From the NCBI RefSeq assembly GCF_002009015.1, contig NZ_LZDE01000325.1, positions 1-43,938 on the forward strand: a stretch of DNA of 43,938 bases, given 5' to 3'. This DNA is from Microbulbifer mangrovi. GTDB lineage: Bacteria > Pseudomonadota > Gammaproteobacteria > Pseudomonadales > Cellvibrionaceae. Every line of letters begins with the position of its first letter. The stretch's first letter is position 1. Below the pieces are notes generated by a model, which worked only from the letters and a program-made list of their open reading frames with translations, was not told where the DNA came from and searched no databases. A program made the translations under genes and the position numbers. Of this stretch, positions 1 to 7,253 are shown one piece after another.

Positions 1-990
1 GCGGCCTTTACCCACTGGAACCTCGACCTTAGCGAGCGTCTCGGCCTGACCGTAGGCGCGCGCTATTCCGTGGATGAGAAAGAGGGCGCGATGGTGCGCA
101 ACTACTTCTCTCCTGCGCCGACGGCGGTATTCCGCCTGCTGGGTGTGCAGCCCGGTCCCGAATACGCTGATTCCTTCGAAGACAGTGCGATCAGTGGCAG
201 TCTCGCCGCACGGTATCAGGTTTCTGATGACATGATGGTGTACGCGTCATACAGTCGCGGTTACAAATCCGGCGGCGTCAATATCGATAATACTGCCGCG
301 GGTACGTTGGTAAATAACCCGGCTGAAGTGCCCGGTGCGGTACCGCTGGATCCCACCTACAGATCCGAATTTGTCGATGGCTATGAGCTGGGCCTGAAGA
401 GTGAGTATCTTGCTGGTCGCGCTCGCTCCAACCTGGCGCTGTTCTACAACGACATCGAAGACCTGCAGATTGCGCAGTTTATCGGTACTCAGTTCACCAT
501 CGACAACGCGCCGGAAGCGACTGTCTACGGCCTGGAACTGGAAAACCAGTTCCTGCTGAGCGATGCCTTCTCTCTCAATTTTGATGTAACCCACATAGCG
601 GATGCGAAGTTCGGTGACGATCCCGTCCTTGGCGCCCTCGCTGACCGCAACTTTGCACACGCGCCGGAATGGGCCGCCAACCTTGCGCTGGGCATGGATC
701 AACCCGTTTCCAGCGACTTTAGCCTGTTCGGTCGTGTCGGCCTGAATTACTCCACCGAGCTGTATACCAACACTTCCAATGACCACATGCGTGGTAACCA
801 GGGAGAGCTCGCAGCTAACGTGGGGGTGCGTTCGGAAACTGCCGGCTGGACCCTGGCGGCCTGGTGTCAGAACTGTACTGACGAGCGCTACGTGACCCAG
901 CACTTCAATTCACCGCTGCAGGGCAATGATGCCAATGGTTATGTATCTGCCCCCAGAACTTACGGTGTGACATTGCGGGGTTCCTTCTGA
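1..990 (+). CDS. TonB-dependent outer-membrane receptor, C-terminal part (gene starts before the window)
   Basis: The reading frame is open from base 1, so the 5' end lies outside the window; 329 residues are visible. The sequence alternates short polar loops with amphipathic beta strands (for example YASYSRGYKSGGVN, then the GYELGLKSEYL strand typical of this barrel family) and ends in an aromatic residue, RGSF, the outer-membrane insertion signal. Known family role: energised uptake of a large or poorly soluble ligand across the outer membrane with TonB-ExbBD. The ligand cannot be read from the sequence. Its place just upstream of a lipid/isoprenoid-type catabolic cluster suggests uptake of the substrate or its cleavage products, but this is inference. 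The plug domain and TonB box are not in view. A perfect hairpin follows the stop codon. Confidence 0.92.
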   Translation, partial: AAFTHWNLDLSERLGLTVGARYSVDEKEGAMVRNYFSPAPTAVFRLLGVQPGPEYADSFEDSAISGSLAARYQVSDDMMVYASYSRGYKSGGVNIDNTAAGTLVNNPAEVPGAVPLDPTYRSEFVDGYELGLKSEYLAGRARSNLALFYNDIEDLQIAQFIGTQFTIDNAPEATVYGLELENQFLLSDAFSLNFDVTHIADAKFGDDPVLGALADRNFAHAPEWAANLALGMDQPVSSDFSLFGRVGLNYSTELYTNTSNDHMRGNQGELAANVGVRSETAGWTLAAWCQNCTDERYVTQHFNSPLQGNDANGYVSAPRTYGVTLRGSF

Positions 991-1000
991 CTTTCCTCTT

Positions 1001-1022
1001 CGCGACGGGGTGACCCGTCGCG
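1001..1022 (+). terminator. GC-rich hairpin after the receptor gene
   Basis: A perfect 9-bp inverted repeat (CGCGACGGG / CCCGTCGCG) with a GTGA loop starts 10 bases after the receptor stop codon. There is no T tract after it, so it may be a weak or Rho-assisted terminator, or an mRNA-stabilising hairpin. Confidence 0.45.
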
Positions 1023-1102
1023 GATCCGGAAACATGGGGCTTTTCCGAGGATGCATGTAAGTGCTGTAGAAGATCAGATGCGAAACAGATGTGGGTATTT
1101 TC

Positions 1103-2326
1103 ATGAGTCAGATAGCAATAACAGCCGGCCTCGGTGCTCAGGCGGGAAGGGAAGGCGTCGCCAAGAGCGATATTCTGTTTCCTTCCCCCGCGCACGCGGC
1201 GCACTCGGGGCGGCATGTTGGCGCGCTAGCGTCTACCGAGTTAATTACAGTGGCCTGGCTTACCGATGCACTGCAGCTGAAAAATTCCCATTGGCCTGCG
1301 ATTGAATCTTTCAGTAGCGAGCCCGTGATGCTGACCGACTTTGATGTGCTGGTTCGTCTGCACCTGAAATATCAGGCCAGCGTCGAGTCCGATGCAGCAG
1401 GTGATCAGTCGCCCGCGCCGGCCAGTATCCTGGCGAAATTTTCGCGTCCGCTGCCCGGTCCCGAATGGGCGGAGTTCGTGCGTCAGTCACTGGTGAGGGA
1501 GGCTTCGGCCTATCAGGAGCTTACCAATCACTACGCCTGCCGGATTCCCGGGCTGCTTTTTGCCGCTGCGGGAAAAAAGCACTTCAACCTATTGCTGGAA
1601 GATTGCGGTGGGCAGCGCTTTGAATGCAGGGAAAGCCCCGATGAACACTTGTCGGAGCACGAGGCGGTATTGCAGGAGTTGGCGCAGCTGCATGGATGTT
1701 TTGTGCGCACCTCACCCGCATCCGCGCCCCCGTGGCAATTGCGTCAGCGGGAGTATGCGCGTTTGATCGCTCATCACTATCGGCGCGGTGTTGATGCCCT
1801 TCGGGACGCCTATTCGGGTTGGATGGGGCCTGAGTATTTTGAACTCATTGAAGCATTTTCTGACGACGTGGCGGATTGGCATCGCTACGAGCGGCATATG
1901 CTCACGCTCACTCACGGGGATGCGCGATTGGAAAATGTGCTGTTGCAGCGTGAGGGCGGCAATTGTCGCGCGAGCCTGTGGGGTTGGAAGCTGGTCGGTG
2001 TGCGCAACCCGATGTTCGATGTCGCCTGCCTGCTATCCAACGATCTATCCTATGTCGCGCGCAACAATTCCGAACCCGTCCTGCTACAGCGCTACTGCAA
2101 AGTTTTCGAGCAGAGCGGTACGCAGTATTCACTGCGGGAAGCCAGTGAAGACTATCGCTTCCACCTTTTTGCCCCACTGATCTTCAATATCTGTGCCAGC
2201 GGTTTCCTGAAGGATTCTGTTGCCCAGAATGGGGAGCTGATGAAGAAAATTCGCCGTAATTGCATGGCCATTGTCGATTGGGACGGCATGGGTCTGATGG
2301 AAAAACGGCGCAATGTGATCGCGTGA
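1103..2326 (+). CDS. Aminoglycoside-phosphotransferase-fold protein, possibly inactive kinase
   Basis: This 407-residue protein has the APH/choline-kinase fold. The catalytic-loop motif HGDARLEN (H271, D273, N278) is intact and a downstream NPMFDVACLL matches the family motif after the metal-binding site. In the usual (V/I)DW(E/Q) metal site the Asp is Gly294 (LWGWK), a single-base difference (GGT for GAT), so activity is uncertain. ATG at 1103 is chosen; a GTG at 1091 in frame would add four residues. Neither has a clear Shine-Dalgarno sequence. The gene leads a co-directional run with acyl-CoA dehydrogenase, CoA ligase and alcohol dehydrogenase. Relatives beside acyl-CoA dehydrogenases phosphorylate hydroxyacyl-CoA substrates; whether this one does is unknown. 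Confidence 0.8.
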   Translation: MSQIAITAGLGAQAGREGVAKSDILFPSPAHAAHSGRHVGALASTELITVAWLTDALQLKNSHWPAIESFSSEPVMLTDFDVLVRLHLKYQASVESDAAGDQSPAPASILAKFSRPLPGPEWAEFVRQSLVREASAYQELTNHYACRIPGLLFAAAGKKHFNLLLEDCGGQRFECRESPDEHLSEHEAVLQELAQLHGCFVRTSPASAPPWQLRQREYARLIAHHYRRGVDALRDAYSGWMGPEYFELIEAFSDDVADWHRYERHMLTLTHGDARLENVLLQREGGNCRASLWGWKLVGVRNPMFDVACLLSNDLSYVARNNSEPVLLQRYCKVFEQSGTQYSLREASEDYRFHLFAPLIFNICASGFLKDSVAQNGELMKKIRRNCMAIVDWDGMGLMEKRRNVIA

Positions 2327-2393
2327 AACGCGCTCACGCACTAAATAGAATGAAGTAACGCAGCGCGGTAATACAGCGCAGTAAGGAGCCAGC

Positions 2394-3536
2394 ATGATCC
2401 CGAGAACACTGTTTCAACCAGAGCACGAAGAATTTCGCCGCATGGTGAAGCGTTTCCTGGAAGCGGAAGTAACCCCTCATCACGAGCGTTGGGAAGAGCA
2501 GCAGCATGTCGATCGGGAGCTCTGGTATCGCGCCGGGGAACTGGGACTGCTGTGTATGACCATTCCCGAAGAATATGGTGGTATCGGTGGTGATCGTGTA
2601 TACAGTGCCATTTTGATGGAAGAGCAGAGCTACGCCGGCGCAACCGGTCCCGGCTTTACCGTACATTCCGATATTGTTGCCAATTACATCTATAACTTCG
2701 GCACCGAAGCGCAGAAAAAGCAGTGGTTGCCGCGAATGGCATCGGGCGAGGCAGTCGGTGCTGTGGCAATGAGTGAGCCGGGCACCGGTTCTGACCTGCA
2801 GGCGATTACCACCCGTGCAGAAAAAGATGGTGACGACTATGTCATCAACGGTTCCAAAATTTTTATCACCAACGGTTACCTGGCCGATATCGTGGTCGTG
2901 GTGGCGAAAACTGGCAACAGCGGTGACGGAGCCAAAGATACTTCCCTGATCCTGGTGGAGGCCGATCGCGCGGGATTCAGCAAGGCGAAGCCGCTGAAGA
3001 AAGTGGGTATGAAGGCACAGGATACCTGTGAACTTTATTTTGAAAATGTACGTGTTCCCCAGTCGAACCTGTTGGGTGAGGTTGAGGGGCAGGGCTTTGT
3101 GCAATTGATGCGGGAGTTATCCTGGGAGCGCCTGATTATTGCGATTCTTTCCGTGAGCGGTGCGCGGGCAGCCCTGCAGCACACACTGGATTATACCCGG
3201 GACCGCAAAGTATTTGGGCAGCCGGTGGCAAATTATCAGAACACCCGCTTCAAGCTTGCGGAAATGAAAACCGAAATTGAAATCGGGCAGGTATTTGTTG
3301 ACCGCTGTATCGAGGAAGTCCTGGAGAACAAACTGGCGCCGGAGGCAGCTGCAGCTGCCAAGCTCTGGACCTCTGAGTTGCTGTGCCGGGTGGTGGACGA
3401 AGGGGTTCAGCTGCACGGCGGTTACGGCTATATGCTCGAGTACCCGATCGCCAAGGCGTACATTGATTCCCGCGCTGGTCGTATTTACGGCGGCACCAAC
3501 GAGATCATGAAGGAGCTGATAGCCCGTTCTTTGTGA
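2394..3536 (+). CDS. Acyl-CoA dehydrogenase (long-chain/isovaleryl-type active-site layout)
   Basis: The 380-residue protein is full length for the family. It has the N-terminal helical domain, the middle beta domain with the flavin/substrate motif VAMSEPGTGSDLQAI and the FITNG strand, and the C-terminal helical domain with DRKVFGQPVANYQ and LHGGYGYMLEYPIAK. Near the C terminus it reads RIYGGTNEIMKELIAR, as in long-chain acyl-CoA dehydrogenase. Gly sits where medium-chain enzymes have their catalytic Glu, so the base should come from another helix, as in LCAD and isovaleryl-CoA dehydrogenase. It introduces the alpha-beta double bond into an acyl-CoA using FAD and passes electrons to ETF. A strong RBS (AAGGAG) lies before the ATG. 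It is co-directional with the CoA ligase that could feed it. Confidence 0.93.
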   Translation: MIPRTLFQPEHEEFRRMVKRFLEAEVTPHHERWEEQQHVDRELWYRAGELGLLCMTIPEEYGGIGGDRVYSAILMEEQSYAGATGPGFTVHSDIVANYIYNFGTEAQKKQWLPRMASGEAVGAVAMSEPGTGSDLQAITTRAEKDGDDYVINGSKIFITNGYLADIVVVVAKTGNSGDGAKDTSLILVEADRAGFSKAKPLKKVGMKAQDTCELYFENVRVPQSNLLGEVEGQGFVQLMRELSWERLIIAILSVSGARAALQHTLDYTRDRKVFGQPVANYQNTRFKLAEMKTEIEIGQVFVDRCIEEVLENKLAPEAAAAAKLWTSELLCRVVDEGVQLHGGYGYMLEYPIAKAYIDSRAGRIYGGTNEIMKELIARSL

Positions 3537-3659
3537 CGGGCACCTCGTTACCGGTCACTGTTAGTGTTTGATTAAGCGCAAGGGCTAATTGACAGCCCCG
3601 TGGCCCGAAAGTAGCTTGGACTGCAAATAAACATAAAAACTGAGAGGAAGTGGAGCGCA

Positions 3660-5354
3660 ATGAGCCAGATATACGAGTTCGCCGAACCGCTGGAATATGT
3701 ACTGCGTTGGGAGAAGGAGAGGCCCGCAGAGACTTACCTCACCCAGCCGCTCAAAGACGGCAGCGTGGAGTCCTTTACCTGGGGCGACACCGTTGATCAA
3801 GCCCGGCGGGGAGCCGCGTATCTGAAATCCCTGGATCTTCCAGAGGGCAGCAATATCGCCCTGATAGGGAAAAACAGCGCGCACTGGATTATCGCAGATC
3901 TGGCGATCTGGATGGCTGGACATGTACCGGTGCCGTTGTATCCCACACTGGGTGCCGATGCCTGCGCGTATGTACTGGAGCACTGTGAGGCGAAGCTACT
4001 GGTGGTTGGCCGCCTAGATGGCATCACCGACAGCTGGAATGAACTGGCTCCGGTTCTGCCGCAAGATCTGCCATTGCTCACCTTGCCCCAGGCACCCGCG
4101 GTTCGCGAAGAGAATAGCGTGGACTGGGCGCAGATTCAGCAATCTTTCGAGCCGCTTCAGGATATCGTGCTGCGTGGCCGCGATGCGCTGGCGACCATTA
4201 TCTATACCTCGGGTACCACCGGTAAGCCGAAAGGCGTGATGCATAATTTTTCTTCCATGACCGCGCCAGCTGGTTGCTCGGTGAATTTGTGGCAGCCGTC
4301 CAATGATGACCGCATGCTTTCCTATTTGCCCCTGGCCCATGTGGCCGAGCGGGTAGCGGTTGAGATCCCCTCACTGATATTTGGTTTTCAGCTGTTTTTC
4401 AACGAGTCGCTGGAAACCTTCCCCGCGGACCTCAAGCGCGCCCGCCCGACACGCTTTTTCTCGGTTCCGCGCCTGTGGACCAAGTTTTACCAGGCGGTCA
4501 ATGCGAAAATTCCGCCGTCCAAGCAGCGTATCCTATTTGCCATTCCCTTCCTTGGGAAAAAGGTCAAAAAGAAAATCTTGCAAGAGCTGGGTCTGGATAG
4601 CGTCAAGGTCGGGCTGACTGGAGCGGCGCCTCTCTCTGCAGAAATCATCAGCTGGTATCGGAAGCTCGGCCTTGAGCTGCTCGAAGTATTTGGTATGACG
4701 GAAAACTGTGCCGCCTCCCACGCCGCGCGCTCGGGCGAAGTCCGCCCGGGATACGTGGGTACCCCGCTAGACGGGGTGCAGTGCCGGATTGATAGCAATG
4801 GCGAAGTCCTGGTAAAGAGCCCCGGCCAGATGATGGGCTACTACAAAATGCCAGAGGAAACCGCAGCCAACCTGACCGAAGACGGATTTTTCCGCACCGG
4901 TGACCGCGGAGAACTCGACGAAAAGGGACGTCTGCGGATTACCGGTCGCACCAAGGATCTCTTCAAAACCAGTAAGGGAAAATATATTGCCCCGGTACCG
5001 ATCGAAAACATGCTCGGTGCACACCCAGGAATCGAAGTCATTTGCGCAACCGGCCCAGGGCAACCGCAGCCGTTTGCCTTGGCGGTGCTCTCACCGGGCC
5101 TGCTCGATCCATCGAGTGCTGAGGACAAGACCCGTTTTGAGCGGGAATTCTCTGAACACCTGGATGAGATCAATCAGCAGCTCGAAGACCACGAACGTCT
5201 CAACTATGTGGTTATCGTCAAAGAGCCCTGGACGATCGAGAGTGGTCTACTGACACCGACGATGAAACTGAAGCGCAATGAGATCGAAGCGCGCTATCTC
5301 CAGTTCGCGGAAAAATGGCGTGACCGGAACCAGAAAATCATTTGGGAAGGTTGA
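3660..5354 (+). CDS. AMP-forming acyl-CoA ligase (ACSL/FAA1-like)
   Basis: The 564-residue protein is an ANL-superfamily adenylating enzyme. The ATP-binding P-loop YTSGTTGKPKG is at about residues 182-192, the A5 motif at GMTENCAASH, A7 at TGDRGELDEKGRLRITGR and a C-terminal KTSKGKYIAP segment. The DLFKTSKGKY form is typical of long-chain acyl-CoA synthetases rather than acetyl-CoA synthetase. It activates a free carboxylic acid with ATP and CoA to an acyl-CoA, the entry step for the dehydrogenases, hydratases and thiolase here. A good RBS (GAGGAAGTGGAG) precedes the ATG. The chain specificity cannot be read; context suggests a long or branched acid. Confidence 0.92.
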   Translation: MSQIYEFAEPLEYVLRWEKERPAETYLTQPLKDGSVESFTWGDTVDQARRGAAYLKSLDLPEGSNIALIGKNSAHWIIADLAIWMAGHVPVPLYPTLGADACAYVLEHCEAKLLVVGRLDGITDSWNELAPVLPQDLPLLTLPQAPAVREENSVDWAQIQQSFEPLQDIVLRGRDALATIIYTSGTTGKPKGVMHNFSSMTAPAGCSVNLWQPSNDDRMLSYLPLAHVAERVAVEIPSLIFGFQLFFNESLETFPADLKRARPTRFFSVPRLWTKFYQAVNAKIPPSKQRILFAIPFLGKKVKKKILQELGLDSVKVGLTGAAPLSAEIISWYRKLGLELLEVFGMTENCAASHAARSGEVRPGYVGTPLDGVQCRIDSNGEVLVKSPGQMMGYYKMPEETAANLTEDGFFRTGDRGELDEKGRLRITGRTKDLFKTSKGKYIAPVPIENMLGAHPGIEVICATGPGQPQPFALAVLSPGLLDPSSAEDKTRFEREFSEHLDEINQQLEDHERLNYVVIVKEPWTIESGLLTPTMKLKRNEIEARYLQFAEKWRDRNQKIIWEG

Positions 5355-5402
5355 TCCGAGCTGTCTGTATACCCGTGTTGAATTGATCATGGTAGCGAAC
5401 AT

Positions 5403-6506
5403 ATGAAAATACAGGCGGCAGTTGCACGGCCCGGTGCCATTGTAGATGTCGAGACGTGTGAACTGTCCGCGCCCGGACCGTCAGAGGTACAGATACGACT
5501 TGAGGCCTGTGGTATCTGCCACACCGATCTTCTCGCGATGGTCGGCCAGCTGGGGACCCCGCTACCGGCGGTGCTGGGGCACGAAGGGGTGGGCATAGTC
5601 GAAGCGCTGGGGGACGGCGCAACCCATCTGGGGATTGGCGATCGGGTAGTGATGAGTTTCGGGGCCTGCGGGAGGTGTCGGTCCTGTCGCGGGGCTTCCC
5701 CGGCATACTGTGACTCTGCGCTGGCAATGAATTTCTCAGGCCGTCGCCTGGATGGCTCGGCACCGATGACATTGGGAAGTAGCGCTATTTCGAGTCATTT
5801 TTTCGCGCAGTCTTCCTTTGCATCACATACCGTCGCCCACGTTCACAATCTCGTCCGCCTTGATCCCGATCTGCCGGCAGCTTTAATGGCGCCGCTTGCC
5901 TGTGGTGTGCAAACCGGTATGTCCTCGGTTTTGAATGTGCTGCAGCCGGGCAGCAGTGACCGAATCGCCGTCTTTGGCTGCGGCACGGTCGGGTTGGCGG
6001 CGGTTATGGCGGCCCGGATTGCTGGCTGTCGGGAAATCGTAGCGGTAGACCTGAGGCGGGATCGCACTGATCTTGCAATGGCGCTGGGTGCTACCGCGAG
6101 CATTGTCAGTGGGAATGTGGATCTCGGAAGCGCGCTGAAAAAATTTGGGTCATTGAATGGTGCGATCGATTGTACCGGGGCCATTCCGGTGATCGAAGCC
6201 GCTTTCCACGCCCTGGCACAGCAGGGTCAGGTGATTTGCGCCGGACTCAGTCCCGCCGGTAGAAAACTGGCGATCGATCCGCGTGAGCTGGTGTTTGGTG
6301 GACGGCGCCTGCGCGGTACGGTGGAAGGCGATGCGAATCCCCGCGAATTTATCCCCGAGATGATCGAATACTTTCGCGCGGGCCTGCTTCCGCTCGAAAA
6401 AATTGTCCAAACCTATCCGCTGATTGAAATCAATCAGGCGCTGGCAGACCTGTCCAGCAGTGCAGTGATCAAACCGGTGCTTGTTATGCCGTCAGGAGAA
6501 AACTAG
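5403..6506 (+). CDS. Zinc-dependent alcohol dehydrogenase, XylB / geraniol dehydrogenase type
   Basis: This 367-residue medium-chain dehydrogenase has catalytic zinc residues C39 and H60-E61 (GHEGVG) and the structural zinc cysteines C89, C92, C95 and C103. The nucleotide-binding fold is marked by VFGCGTVGLAAV. The sequence resembles the aryl/allylic alcohol dehydrogenases such as XylB, including QSSFASHTVAH and the RRLRGTVEGDANPREFIPEMIEYF region. Family members oxidise benzyl, geranyl or other allylic primary alcohols to aldehydes with NAD, or run the reverse reaction. In this cluster it could interconvert aldehyde and alcohol forms of isoprenoid fragments. No aldehyde dehydrogenase is seen in the window. 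It lies about 50 bases after the CoA ligase and ten before the DUF4334 gene, so all three are probably cotranscribed. Confidence 0.9.
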   Translation: MKIQAAVARPGAIVDVETCELSAPGPSEVQIRLEACGICHTDLLAMVGQLGTPLPAVLGHEGVGIVEALGDGATHLGIGDRVVMSFGACGRCRSCRGASPAYCDSALAMNFSGRRLDGSAPMTLGSSAISSHFFAQSSFASHTVAHVHNLVRLDPDLPAALMAPLACGVQTGMSSVLNVLQPGSSDRIAVFGCGTVGLAAVMAARIAGCREIVAVDLRRDRTDLAMALGATASIVSGNVDLGSALKKFGSLNGAIDCTGAIPVIEAAFHALAQQGQVICAGLSPAGRKLAIDPRELVFGGRRLRGTVEGDANPREFIPEMIEYFRAGLLPLEKIVQTYPLIEINQALADLSSSAVIKPVLVMPSGEN

Positions 6507-6515
6507 GAGTAAGTA

Positions 6516-6986
6516 ATGGAAACTGCAATTCCCGTTCAGGATAGCCTGTTGGTGAAGCGTTTCTCGCACTTGAAGGATGGTAATCCTGAGGATTATCAAC
6601 TGTTCGCGTTTTTCGATAGCTTGCCGGCAATGCCCGCGGTGCGCATGCTCGGAGACTGGACCGGCGGTATCCTGAGCCAGAATCACCCGGTTGATAAGCA
6701 GCTTCATGCCATGGCCTGGAACGGAAAACGGTTTTCCAGTGCAGATGACGTGAACCCCATCATCAGCCTGGATAAATCGGGAAAACGGGTAGTCAATGAT
6801 GTTCTGGGTACTGCGTCGCTGCGTGAGGTCGTATTTCGCGGTGTGGCAACAGCGACCATGATCTACGATAAAAGCCCGGTATTCGATCACTTCAGGAAAG
6901 TCTCCGAGGACCTGGTGGTTGGTATCATGGACCAGAAAGGCGACGGACGCCCTCTGGTGTTCTATCTAGAACGCATACATGGATAA
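6516..6986 (+). CDS. DUF4334 / GXWXG-type protein, unknown function
   Basis: The 156-residue protein carries the family layout I associate with DUF4334: an N-terminal GXWXG-like segment (MLGDWTGGIL) followed by a WNGKRFSS-DDVNPI stretch, and a C-terminal half with EVVFRGVATATMIYDKSPVFDHFRKVSEDLVVGIMD ending in FYLERI. No signal peptide or membrane segment is visible, so it is probably cytoplasmic. No enzyme activity is known to me for this family; the fold suggests a lipocalin-like or small-molecule-binding barrel, but that is speculative. An AGGAG RBS lies just before the ATG, overlapping the end region of the alcohol dehydrogenase gene, so the two are likely translated from one mRNA. Its link to the RoxA-like gene downstream makes it worth attention. 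Confidence 0.78.
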   Translation: METAIPVQDSLLVKRFSHLKDGNPEDYQLFAFFDSLPAMPAVRMLGDWTGGILSQNHPVDKQLHAMAWNGKRFSSADDVNPIISLDKSGKRVVNDVLGTASLREVVFRGVATATMIYDKSPVFDHFRKVSEDLVVGIMDQKGDGRPLVFYLERIHG

Positions 6987-7253
6987 TTGCCAATCCGGCT
7001 GTTGAACCCTCTCTATTTCTTTACGCCGAATTTATTTGAGTCATCCGGGAACGAGCTTATATAGCGTGTTCTGATTCATCCAATTCTCATTTTATTTGCC
7101 AACTGTTTCGCGCGGTTCTGCGTCAGTCCTATAAAAATCATCCATTCAGACGAGGCCACGCAAGCGGCATTTAACTATCTTGGGTCACGATGGTGAGATG
7201 CTGCATTTGATGCATCCAAAAGCATAAACATAATAACTTTTGGAGATACTCCG
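6987..7253 (+). promoter_or_regulatory. Leader region of the RoxA-like gene
   Basis: This 267-base gap is AT-richer than its neighbours and ends with a good RBS (TTTTGGAGA, nine bases before the ATG at 7254). It contains a TGCATTTGATGCAT segment (about 7202-7215) with the hexamer ATGCAT at 7210-7215, which also occurs in three other intergenic leaders of this cluster. No clear terminator follows the DUF4334 gene, so read-through is possible. I could not fix a -35/-10 pair with confidence. Confidence 0.4.

Noticed and set aside
2334-3104. Minus-strand open frame of 256 codons
   Set aside because: Antisense shadow of the acyl-CoA dehydrogenase gene.
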